Positions 1 through 6,689 of a stretch of DNA of 8,532 bases are shown in pieces. The DNA is from Nitrospinota bacterium. Lineage in GTDB: Bacteria > Nitrospinota > Nitrospinia > UBA9942. Where the stretch lies: NCBI GenBank assembly GCA_016234205.1, contig JACRGN010000351.1:1-8532 (forward strand). Reading direction: 5' to 3'. The translations under genes and the position numbers were made by a program. The first letter of the stretch is position 1. Each line of letters starts with the position of its first letter. The notes under the pieces were generated by a model. The model was not told where the DNA came from. It did not search any database and saw nothing but the letters and a program-made list of their open reading frames with translations.

Positions 1-1716
1 ACTGTCAGGGTCAGTTCTGAAAAGCTTGACAGGCTTATGGAAGAGGTAGGTGAGCTCTTAATCATGAAGTTAAAGGCAAAGCAGAGGGTCACCCATGTCC
101 AGTCAATAATTAATGACTGCAATTCGGCTAAGCAGGCATTTAAAAAAGATAAAAGGTCAATACATCTAAACACTTCACAAGTCAGTAGTCAGTGGTCAGT
201 GGTCAGTAATCAGTTGTCAGTTTTTTCTGACAGGCTTGATTCTCTCCACAGGACACTCTCGGATGATAGTCACCAGCTTTCACTCATCATTGAAAACCTT
301 CAGGACGATATTAAAAAAACAAGGCTCCTCCCCTTCCATACAATCATGGGTGCCTTTCCAAAGATGGTAAGGGATATATCTGTCTCTGAAAATAAAAAGG
401 TAAGATTTGAATTCTCAGGCGGCGATATTGAGATTGATAAATATATCCTTGAAGAGATCAAGTCCCCCCTTATGCACATGCTCCGCAATTCAATTGACCA
501 TGGAATAGAGCCGCCGGATGAAAGAATAAAATCAAATAAACCTGAAGATGGAACTATAAAAATAATACTGTCTCAAAAGGGGAATAATGCCATCATAGAG
601 GTAGCTGATGACGGCAGGGGGATGGATGTTGAAGAACTGAAGAATTCTGCTGTAAAAAAAGGCTTATATACAGAAAAAGAGATACACCAGATGAAAGAAA
701 GGCAGATAATGAACATCATATTTCAACCAGGTTTTTCTACAAGCAAAATAATTACGGATATCTCAGGCAGGGGAATCGGAATGGATGTAGTAAAGGCTAC
801 GATTGAAAAGCTGAATGGGACAATAGATATAGAAACCTCAAAAAATACAGGGACACGGTTCATACTCACAATCCCCCTGACCCTCAGTATAACTCATGCC
901 ATTAAATTCTTCATCGGGAATGAAATATGTTATATACCTATTAATATGGTTGAAAGGATAATCAAAGTTGAAGAGAAGAATCTGCCTACCATTGAGGGGG
1001 GACTTGCTGTCCATTACAACGGCTCAACAATACCTTATGTCCGCATGCAGCAGATATTGGATATCTCCGAGTCTGATAAAAAAGAAGATGCAGAGAGGCT
1101 TGCGGTTATCCTTAAAACAGGCAATACAATGGCAGCCTTTGCGATAGATAAATTCATTGGCGAAGAGGACATAACTATAAAGGGGCTTGGGAACTACATG
1201 AAGAGGGTGAGAAATGTCTCAGGGGTTACTATAATGAGTGACGGCAATATTGCACCAATCCTCAATGTAACCGATATGATTAATACAATTCAACTCAGGG
1301 GAATAACCTCAGCCATGAGAAAAAAAGAACGCGTTGATATAAAAAAGAATCTTTCAATCCTTGTGGTTGATGATTCAATTATGACAAGGACCCTTGAAAA
1401 AAACATACTTGAATCTTATGGCTATGATGTAGTAACAGCCATTGACGGACAGGATGCCATTCTAAAAATTCGGGAAAAAAACTTTGATGTTATCGTAAGT
1501 GATGTCCAGATGCCAAATATGAGTGGCCTTGAACTGACAGAAAAGATTAAACAGGATAACAGATACAGCAAAATCCCTGTCATCCTTGTTACCGCCATGG
1601 AATCAGACGAAGACAAAAAGAAGGGGATACAGATTGGTGCAGATGCCTATATTGTTAAAAGCTCATTTGACCAGTCAAACCTGCTGACAACTATTAAGCG
1701 GTTGACACAAATATAA
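1..1716 (+). CDS. cheA: CheA-type histidine kinase with C-terminal receiver domain (WspE-like hybrid), 5' partial
   Basis: The reading frame is open from base 1, where it encodes TVRVSSEKLDRLMEEVGEL, the usual start of the CheA dimerisation region, so the Hpt (P1) and P2 parts lie outside the window. Numbering from the Met at base 37, a dimerisation helical hairpin is followed by the HATPase domain: N-box HMLRNSIDHG with Asn151, G1 box DDGRGMD (191-197) and G2 box GRGIGMDVV (244-252). A CheW-like coupling domain spans about 285-420. A receiver domain spans about 439-557, with acidic pair DD445-446, phospho-acceptor Asp489 in SDVQMP, Thr519 and Lys541. CheA normally phosphorylates CheY/CheB-type receivers in response to chemoreceptor arrays. 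The fused receiver is the WspE/FrzE-type hybrid layout, and cheB and a receiver-GGDEF gene follow, which favours the Wsp type. A heptanucleotide repeat is inserted between the dimerisation helices. The family call is firm; the Wsp assignment is inferred from context. Confidence 0.95.
   Translation, partial: TVRVSSEKLDRLMEEVGELLIMKLKAKQRVTHVQSIINDCNSAKQAFKKDKRSIHLNTSQVSSQWSVVSNQLSVFSDRLDSLHRTLSDDSHQLSLIIENLQDDIKKTRLLPFHTIMGAFPKMVRDISVSENKKVRFEFSGGDIEIDKYILEEIKSPLMHMLRNSIDHGIEPPDERIKSNKPEDGTIKIILSQKGNNAIIEVADDGRGMDVEELKNSAVKKGLYTEKEIHQMKERQIMNIIFQPGFSTSKIITDISGRGIGMDVVKATIEKLNGTIDIETSKNTGTRFILTIPLTLSITHAIKFFIGNEICYIPINMVERIIKVEEKNLPTIEGGLAVHYNGSTIPYVRMQQILDISESDKKEDAERLAVILKTGNTMAAFAIDKFIGEEDITIKGLGNYMKRVRNVSGVTIMSDGNIAPILNVTDMINTIQLRGITSAMRKKERVDIKKNLSILVVDDSIMTRTLEKNILESYGYDVVTAIDGQDAILKIREKNFDVIVSDVQMPNMSGLELTEKIKQDNRYSKIPVILVTAMESDEDKKKGIQIGADAYIVKSSFDQSNLLTTIKRLTQI
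181..232 (+). repeat. In-frame heptanucleotide tandem repeat inside cheA
   Basis: Six consecutive 7-nt units related to GTCAGTG occupy 181-222, with variants GTCAGTA, ATCAGTT and GTCAGTT. The last unit can fold on a short inverted copy: TGTCAG (215-220) and CTGACA (227-232) around a T6 loop. The 42 bp equal 14 codons, so the frame is kept; the product is a Ser/Val/Gln-rich stretch at about residues 49-62. It lies between the two dimerisation helices, where CheA length is variable. It resembles the other short-unit repeats in this window and looks like an insertion tolerated in a loop. Confidence 0.75.
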
Positions 1717-1721
1717 AAAGC

Positions 1722-1789
1722 AGTGTCAGTGAATAGTGACAGTGTCAGCAAAAAACTCTGACACTAAAAACTGACACTGACACTTTTTT
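1722..1789 (+). repeat. Imperfect palindrome followed by T6 between cheA and cheB (repeat, possible terminator or attenuator)
   Basis: The 78-bp gap between cheA and cheB is almost filled by an inverted repeat. The outer arm GTGTCAGTG (1723-1731) pairs with CACTGACAC (1775-1783). The inner arm AGTGTCAG (1741-1748) pairs with CTGACACT (1758-1765). They are separated by a 9-nt internal mismatch on each side, with a 9-nt apical loop. Six T residues (1784-1789) follow the stem, and an A-rich run precedes it. This is compatible with a weak intrinsic terminator or an mRNA-processing hairpin. The arms are built from a period-6 unit (CTGACA), which places it with the other tandem-unit palindromes here. 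The A of the cheB ATG is only 6 nt after the T tract, and no ribosome-binding site is visible between them. Confidence 0.7.
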
Positions 1790-1794
1790 AAAAT

Positions 1795-2886
1795 ATGATT
1801 AGAGTTTTAATTACGGAAGATTCACCGACAATAGCAGAGATTATAAGGATGACCCTTAGTAAGGATAAGGAGATACAGGTCATTGGCTGGGCAAAAAACG
1901 GCAAAGAGTGTATAGAGATGGTTAATAGATTAAAGCCGAATGTCATCACAATGGATATTCGCATGCCTATTATGGACGGCTTTGAGGCAACAAAAGAGAT
2001 AATGGCAAAATCTCCAACCCCTATATTGGTTTTTAGTGCCTCTATAAATGATGACTTAAATGTTGCCTTTAATGCCCTGAAATTCGGGGCACTGGATGTC
2101 CTTGAAAAGCCCAGAATACTTACGGCTGGCAAGTCATCAGATGATATGGCAGAGGTGCTTATACAGCGAATTAAGGTTGTATCAAGAGTTCGCCCTTTTA
2201 AAAAAATCTTTAAACCAACTCCTTTAGATTATAAAAAATATCGTCCGAAAAGAATATCCATTTCTGCTGATGGAGATGGCATCCTGGTTATCGGCGCCTC
2301 AACAGGAGGACCACCGGTATTAAATTATATATTAAGCAAACTGCATCCAAAATTTCCTTTGCCTATTCTGGTTACACAGCATATATCACAAGGGTTTATG
2401 GAAGGGCTGATTACATGGCTTCAGGATGAATGCCCTCTTAAAATAAAAATCGGTGAAGATAACGAAACTGTTGAAAGAGGCAGTGTCTATTTTGCACCTG
2501 ACAATTATCATATGGGAATTACAATAGATAAAAAGATATTCCTGAACAATACCCCCCCGATTTCAGGCCACCGCCCTTCAGTAGATTTTCTAATGGAATC
2601 CTCTGCATCCGCATATGGAGAGCACTGCATGGGTATAATACTTACTGGTATGGGGAGGGATGGTGCAAAGGGAATGATGGCTATACGAAATGAAGGTGGT
2701 TTTACACTGTCACAGGATGAGGAGAGCAGTGTGATTTTCGGCATGCCAAAGGTTGCAATTGAAAGCGGCGCAGTTATGAAGGTATGCAATATTGAACAGA
2801 TTCCTGACGAGGTAATACAGTGGGTTCAGAACAAAAACCTAATAAGCCACAGAGACACAGAGGCACAGAGAAATAAAATAAGTTAA
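1795..2886 (+). CDS. cheB: CheB-type protein-glutamate methylesterase/deamidase response regulator (WspF-like)
   Basis: This is a 363-residue protein close to the normal CheB length of about 350. The N-terminal receiver (about 2-107) has acidic residues Glu8-Asp9, phospho-acceptor Asp54 in TMDIRMP, Ser81 and Lys105. After a linker, the methylesterase domain (about 162-343) shows the catalytic triad: Ser169 in GASTGG, His196 in TQHIS and Asp289 in TGMGRDG. CheB removes methyl groups from glutamates of chemoreceptors when phosphorylated by CheA and so resets receptor signalling; here the partner kinase is the gene just upstream. In the Wsp pathway the equivalent, WspF, restrains c-di-GMP production. 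The start is the first in-frame ATG and gives a complete receiver; no Shine-Dalgarno sequence is seen. The last 18 or so residues, from about Asn346, are encoded by a dispersed repeat and probably lie outside the folded domain. Confidence 0.95.
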   Translation: MIRVLITEDSPTIAEIIRMTLSKDKEIQVIGWAKNGKECIEMVNRLKPNVITMDIRMPIMDGFEATKEIMAKSPTPILVFSASINDDLNVAFNALKFGALDVLEKPRILTAGKSSDDMAEVLIQRIKVVSRVRPFKKIFKPTPLDYKKYRPKRISISADGDGILVIGASTGGPPVLNYILSKLHPKFPLPILVTQHISQGFMEGLITWLQDECPLKIKIGEDNETVERGSVYFAPDNYHMGITIDKKIFLNNTPPISGHRPSVDFLMESSASAYGEHCMGIILTGMGRDGAKGMMAIRNEGGFTLSQDEESSVIFGMPKVAIESGAVMKVCNIEQIPDEVIQWVQNKNLISHRDTEAQRNKIS

Positions 2887-2909
2887 AGAAATCTCCGTGC
2901 CTCTGTGGC
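2846..2909 (+). repeat. Dispersed palindrome of the CCACAGAGGCACAGAG family, copy 1, spanning the cheB stop
   Basis: The left arm (2846-2871) consists of 8-nt units of the CACAGAGG type. The right arm TCTCCGTGCCTCTGTGGC (2892-2909) is its reverse complement, matching 2854-2871 at 16 of 18 positions. The cheB stop codon (2884-2886) lies in the loop, so the left arm is translated as the CheB tail and the right arm forms most of the gap before the next gene. A second copy lies at 5662-5789. Similarity between the copies continues about 15 nt upstream of the arm. Confidence 0.85.
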
Positions 2910-2923
2910 AAATTTTATATATT

Positions 2924-4399
2924 ATGAATAAACGTGTATTAGTAATAGATGACAGCAAAACCCAGCTTGTCTCATTGCAAATGTCTCTCCAGAAGGATGG
3001 GTTTGATGTCATAACTGCAGGTAATGGTATGGAAGGTGTCAGCAGGGCATTCCGTGATAATCCTGATATTGTTGTCTCTGATGTAATGATGCCGGAATTA
3101 AACGGTTATCAGTTATGCAGACTGCTAAAAAACAACAAGGAAACTTCCGATATCCCTATCATCTTACTCACAAGTATGGACCAGCCGCAGGACAGATTCT
3201 GGGGGATACGGGCAGGTGCAGACCGATTTATTGTAAAAAGTTCAGATTTCTCAGTTCTTAAAGATACTATTCGTCTGCTTCTGAAAGATTCCAAAACCTC
3301 TATCCCAAAAAAGAAAGACCTGCTTGATAATCGTGGTGCCGCGAACTGGGAATCTATCAAATCAAGTTTAAACCAATTGCTGGACAGACTGCTTTTTGAA
3401 TCAACCCTTTCCAATGAGGTAGGGCGGCTTGCAAATTTTATTCATGACAGAAACAAGCTTCTATCTGAGGCTTCATTGCTCGTCAACAGCCTGATAGATT
3501 ACTCATCTTTATGCCTATGCCTTTTTGATATTAATGGAACCAAACTATATATAGAACTTAAACAGCCTATGTCAGATGAAAATATCAGCGAAATAAAAAG
3601 TCACATCCTTCTTGATATCCACGATAAACAAAAACCTGTCCCTGAAGGTTTTAATCAGGGAACGGACGAGGCTGAAATACACTTTCTTAATAACAGTTCT
3701 CCAATAGATAACAGTGTCCCTGATAAAATTACTGCAAGGTTGTCTGCCCCGCTTAATATACACAACGAGAATATAGGCAATATATCCCTCTATACCACTA
3801 AATCTCAAGCCTTTGATAAGGAGTCTGAAAACATTATTCGTCTCCTTGCCACTGATTTTTCAATGGTGCTTAAACTCATGCTCTTATATGATGAAACAAG
3901 GCATCTGTCCATTACAGACGGACTTACAAAACTTTATAACAGCAGATATTTTAAAGAAATGTTTGAAATGGAATTTGAGAGGGCAAAGAGATTTAAGAAA
4001 AACCTCTCAATGATAATACTGGATATAGACCATTTCAAGTCAATAAATGATACCTACGGGCATCTCCAGGGTGACACTGTTTTAAAAGAAGTAGGATATA
4101 TTCTTAAACAGAGTGTCCGCAAAGTTGATTTTGTCGCAAGATACGGGGGGGAAGAGTTTGCAGTTCTTGCTATTGATACTGATATAGATAACACATGCAT
4201 ACTTGCTGAAAAAATAAGGAAGCAAATAGAGTTTCACAGATTTAAGGCAGAAAAAAATCCATTAAAGGTAACAGTCAGTTTGGGGGTAGCATCTATATCT
4301 GGGGATGTATCCAATTATCTTGATTTAATAAAGAGAGCAGATGATTCCCTTTACAAGGCAAAAGAAGGGGGAAGAAACAGAGTCTGTGTTTTTAGATGA
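2924..4399 (+). CDS. Receiver-GGDEF diguanylate cyclase response regulator (WspR-like, with extra central domain)
   Basis: This 491-residue protein is expected to condense two GTP into c-di-GMP when its receiver is phosphorylated, probably by the upstream hybrid kinase. The receiver (about 3-120) has DD9-10, phospho-acceptor Asp53 in SDVMMP, Thr83 and Lys105. Residues about 165-320 form a separate mixed alpha/beta region of GAF-like character; this part is not confidently assigned. The GGDEF domain (about 328-491) shows DGLTKLYN, LDIDHFKSIND, active-site GGEEF (408-412) and, five residues before it, RKVD (399-402). That fits the RxxD inhibitory I-site, so both catalysis and product inhibition are predicted. 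The start is ATG 2924 because MNKRVLVIDDSK is the natural receiver N-terminus. An in-frame GTG at 2897 lies inside the repeat arm and would add nine unrelated residues. The stop overlaps the cytochrome start by 4 nt. WspR of Pseudomonas is shorter (about 350 residues) and lacks the central region. Confidence 0.93.
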   Translation: MNKRVLVIDDSKTQLVSLQMSLQKDGFDVITAGNGMEGVSRAFRDNPDIVVSDVMMPELNGYQLCRLLKNNKETSDIPIILLTSMDQPQDRFWGIRAGADRFIVKSSDFSVLKDTIRLLLKDSKTSIPKKKDLLDNRGAANWESIKSSLNQLLDRLLFESTLSNEVGRLANFIHDRNKLLSEASLLVNSLIDYSSLCLCLFDINGTKLYIELKQPMSDENISEIKSHILLDIHDKQKPVPEGFNQGTDEAEIHFLNNSSPIDNSVPDKITARLSAPLNIHNENIGNISLYTTKSQAFDKESENIIRLLATDFSMVLKLMLLYDETRHLSITDGLTKLYNSRYFKEMFEMEFERAKRFKKNLSMIILDIDHFKSINDTYGHLQGDTVLKEVGYILKQSVRKVDFVARYGGEEFAVLAIDTDIDNTCILAEKIRKQIEFHRFKAEKNPLKVTVSLGVASISGDVSNYLDLIKRADDSLYKAKEGGRNRVCVFR

Positions 4400-5640
4400 G
4401 AAATCTCTTCAAGTATTCAATTTTTCCCTTAATTATCATAGGGTTATTAATAATTTCATTAGATATTTCAAGAGGTGCCGCAACTCATGGAAAAATCTGT
4501 CTTGACTGTCACCCTGATCTGCAAAAGAAGATTTCAGAGGAAAAGGCACATACCCCTGTAAGAGATGGAAACTGTATCTCCTGCCACAATCCCCATGCAT
4601 CAAATCATAAAGGGCTCTTAAGAAATAATGAAGAGGCACTATGCTATACATGTCATAAAAATGATAAAAGCGGCGGCTTTAGTCAGACAATTATCCATGA
4701 CCCTGTAAGAGATGGAAAATGTCTCACCTGCCATAATCCTCATTCATCTACAAATGACAAACTACTTATAAAAAAAGGGGGAGAGGGCTGCTTTACATGC
4801 CATCTTAGAGACTCGCTTATAACAGGTAAAGAGTCTCATCCTCTTGTAAAGAAGGGTGAGTGTATCACCTGCCATGCCCCGCATTCATCCGCCAATGAAG
4901 GGCTGATTAAAAAGGGGAATGCAGATCTATGCTCATCATGTCATAAGGTAAGAGAAAAATTGTTCATTGACGCCCATTCCGGCTATCCTGCAGGGGAATC
5001 AAACTGTTCATCATGTCACAACCCTCACTCCTCTGACAGCAAGAGTCTTTTAAAGGCATCCATACACCAGCCTATGCTAAAAAGAGATTGCAAAGCATGT
5101 CATAACGGTAGCGACTCCAAAAATCCATTAAAGTTAATAAATAATGGGGCAACCCTCTGCTACAATTGCCATGCAAATACGAAAAAGAGTTTTGAAAAAA
5201 TAAATACCCATGTAATAGGAAACAGAGAGAACTCCTGTTTGAACTGCCATAATCCACACGCATCCGACACTAAATACCTCCTTGCTCAAAGAGAGGAAAA
5301 GGTCTGTTTTAAATGCCACAAAGATACAGAGAATCGCGTGACTGCTAAAGCGGTCATATTCAAACATCCTAAATTAGAGGACTGCTCCTCATGTCATACT
5401 GCCCATGGTTCAGATAATATAAGTTTTCTGAAGGCAAAGGAAAGTGAGTCATGCAATATCGGAAAATGCCACGAAAAGCAACAGATATTTTCTCACCCGG
5501 TTGGTGCTGAGATTATTGACCCAAGAAATAAAAAAGAGATGAACTGTATCACATGCCATAACCCGATGGGCTCCGGATACAAATATAATCTCAGGCTTGA
5601 CCCAGATAAAGAACTATGCGAACAATGCCATAGATTTTAA
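4396..5640 (+). CDS. Exported multihaem c-type cytochrome, 16 predicted haems (paired-CXXCH type)
   Basis: This 414-residue protein has a signal peptide: basic MRNLFK, a hydrophobic core at about 8-22, and likely cleavage near Ala28-Ala29. Fifteen CXXCH haem c motifs begin at residues 35, 60, 83, 109, 132, 156, 179, 204, 232, 255, 281, 304, 330, 384 and 408. A sixteenth, CNIGKCH (353-359), is of CX4CH type. Many motifs sit in the doubled pattern of GxCxxCHNPHxS, a short spacer with LL, then CxxCH; this block is repeated six to seven times, indicating internal duplication. Such proteins carry electrons in the periplasm or at the cell surface; the donor and acceptor are unknown. The haem density, about one per 26 residues, suits a wire-like protein. 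The ATG overlaps the TGA of the cyclase gene (ATGA), implying translational coupling, and no clear ribosome-binding site is seen. The stop is 2 nt before the next ATG. Confidence 0.95.
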   Translation: MRNLFKYSIFPLIIIGLLIISLDISRGAATHGKICLDCHPDLQKKISEEKAHTPVRDGNCISCHNPHASNHKGLLRNNEEALCYTCHKNDKSGGFSQTIIHDPVRDGKCLTCHNPHSSTNDKLLIKKGGEGCFTCHLRDSLITGKESHPLVKKGECITCHAPHSSANEGLIKKGNADLCSSCHKVREKLFIDAHSGYPAGESNCSSCHNPHSSDSKSLLKASIHQPMLKRDCKACHNGSDSKNPLKLINNGATLCYNCHANTKKSFEKINTHVIGNRENSCLNCHNPHASDTKYLLAQREEKVCFKCHKDTENRVTAKAVIFKHPKLEDCSSCHTAHGSDNISFLKAKESESCNIGKCHEKQQIFSHPVGAEIIDPRNKKEMNCITCHNPMGSGYKYNLRLDPDKELCEQCHRF

Positions 5641-5642
5641 AT

Positions 5643-6689
5643 ATGAATAAAAACTTGATTTGCCACAGAGCCACAGAGGCACAGAGTATAAAGCAGGTAG
5701 AGGTAAAGGTAGAGGCAGAGAAAAAATCTTTACCTTTACCTATGCCTTTACCTCGTATTTTTTTCTCTGGGTCTCCGTGCCTCTGTGGCACTTTTTTTAT
5801 AATTTTCTTAATTCTGAGTTGTCTTGCCCCTCCATATCTGTTTTCATCGGATATGACACTTATTGCCTCATTGAGCGGCGATAAGATAATGGGAAAGTTC
5901 AATCAGCCTTCAACTATATTCTTTGATGAATCAAAAAAAAGATTATATGTTGCTGACACAGGAAATAATCGTCTTGTCTCCTTTGACCCTGATTTCAACT
6001 TTATCTCGGAATTTGATGCAGGCGGAGAATTGAAATACCCTATGAGTGCAGTTAGAAACAGCAAAGAGCAATTCTTCGTCATAGGCGGACCAGAGAAAAA
6101 TGGTTTATTCCTTATTGACATATCAAAAAAAATATTTAAACAGTTTGATATCAGAGATGCCCCGGCAAGAGAAAACCCCATATTACCATGGAAGTTAGCA
6201 ATTGATAAAAATGATACACTGTATATAATAGATAAAGCTAATGGTAGAATACTGGTAGTAGATTCTGATGGCAGATACTTAAGAGAAATTAAATTTGAAA
6301 ACAAATTTATAGACTTTTCAGATGTTCGTGTAGATGCAGATGGCAACATATACTCACTTTCAACCCTTGAGAGAAAAATTTATATATTTAATAATAAAGG
6401 TGTATTTATCTCAAGTTTTGGTAAAATGGGGAACAAGGTAAATGAATTTGAGTTCCCTGTAAGCATAGCCATCAGTCCGAATGGATTTATATATGTACTG
6501 GACCAGCATAAGGGGAGTGTTCTAACTTTTAAAAAAGATGGAGTTTTTCAGTCCAGTTTCTCAAAAAATAAATGGAAGAACCAAGGGGAGCTTTATAAAC
6601 CATATTATATTTTTGCTGACATGGGAAATAAAATATATATTGTAGACAGAGGAAATAACAGAATCCAGATTTTTCAGGGGGGAAAATGA
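5643..6689 (+). CDS. Exported six-bladed NHL-type beta-propeller protein
   Basis: The protein has 348 residues. After a hydrophobic export segment (about 50-68), six repeats of about 40-45 residues follow. Each has the NHL pattern of a YP/QPS/PWKLAID-like entry, a hydrophobic strand such as LYVADTGNNRLVSFD, and a closing GxFxxSF-like strand. The last repeat ends in IYIVDRGNNRIQIF. NHL propellers are generally binding or scaffold domains and are often encoded beside multihaem cytochromes; no catalytic residue is recognised. FLILSC (55-60) could be a lipobox with Cys60, making a lipoprotein, but the match is imperfect. The first 50 residues are encoded by nested repeats: residues 2-14 nearly match the CheB tail. 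No Shine-Dalgarno sequence is visible at ATG 5643, and an alternative ATG at 5742 (Met34) would give a more normal signal peptide. The TGA overlaps the next ATG by 4 nt. Confidence 0.88.
   Translation: MNKNLICHRATEAQSIKQVEVKVEAEKKSLPLPMPLPRIFFSGSPCLCGTFFIIFLILSCLAPPYLFSSDMTLIASLSGDKIMGKFNQPSTIFFDESKKRLYVADTGNNRLVSFDPDFNFISEFDAGGELKYPMSAVRNSKEQFFVIGGPEKNGLFLIDISKKIFKQFDIRDAPARENPILPWKLAIDKNDTLYIIDKANGRILVVDSDGRYLREIKFENKFIDFSDVRVDADGNIYSLSTLERKIYIFNNKGVFISSFGKMGNKVNEFEFPVSIAISPNGFIYVLDQHKGSVLTFKKDGVFQSSFSKNKWKNQGELYKPYYIFADMGNKIYIVDRGNNRIQIFQGGK
5662..5789 (+). repeat. Dispersed palindrome of the CCACAGAGGCACAGAG family, copy 2, inside the propeller gene
   Basis: The left arm (5662-5686, 8-nt units of CACAGAGG type) and the right arm (5765-5789) are reverse complements at 21 of 25 positions, including a perfect terminal GCCACAGAG/CTCTGTGGC. 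The loop contains a second, different inverted repeat (5695-5754). Seven T residues (5792-5798) follow the right arm closely. The whole element is read through in frame by the propeller gene. Confidence 0.85.
5695..5754 (+). repeat. Nested hexanucleotide-unit inverted repeat (AGGTAG/AGGTAA units)
   Basis: Purine-rich units AGGTAG, AGGTAA, AGGTAG and AGGCAG run from 5695 to 5718. A pyrimidine-rich complement built of TTTACC and CTTTACC units runs from 5728 to 5754. The two arms can fold into a stem inside the loop of the surrounding palindrome. The unit length is 6 nt, so the frame is not affected: the left half encodes a K/E/V-rich stretch and the right half an L/P-rich stretch. Confidence 0.75.

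Noticed and set aside
1..35. GTCAGG/GTCAG sequence at the left edge as part of the heptamer repeat
   Set aside because: It encodes the conserved CheA segment TVRVSSEKLDRL, so protein conservation explains it; the similarity to the repeat is probably chance.
181..222. CRISPR-like array
   Set aside because: The units are 7 nt, contiguous and without spacers, and lie inside the cheA coding frame.
1788..2132. 114-residue open frame on the minus strand
   Set aside because: It is antisense to the CheB receiver domain, whose phosphorylation motifs are intact.
2897..2923. GTG start giving nine extra residues (MPLWQILYI) to the cyclase
   Set aside because: The codons lie in the right arm of a dispersed repeat and in AT-rich spacer, and the receiver domain begins naturally at ATG 2924.
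5660..5884. 74-residue reading frame overlapping the start of the propeller gene
   Set aside because: It is a different frame through the same repeats and does not continue into any domain; the propeller frame carries the recognisable protein.
5903..6349. 148-residue open frame on the minus strand
   Set aside because: It is antisense to the propeller domain, with no recognisable motif; the plus-strand NHL repeats explain the region.
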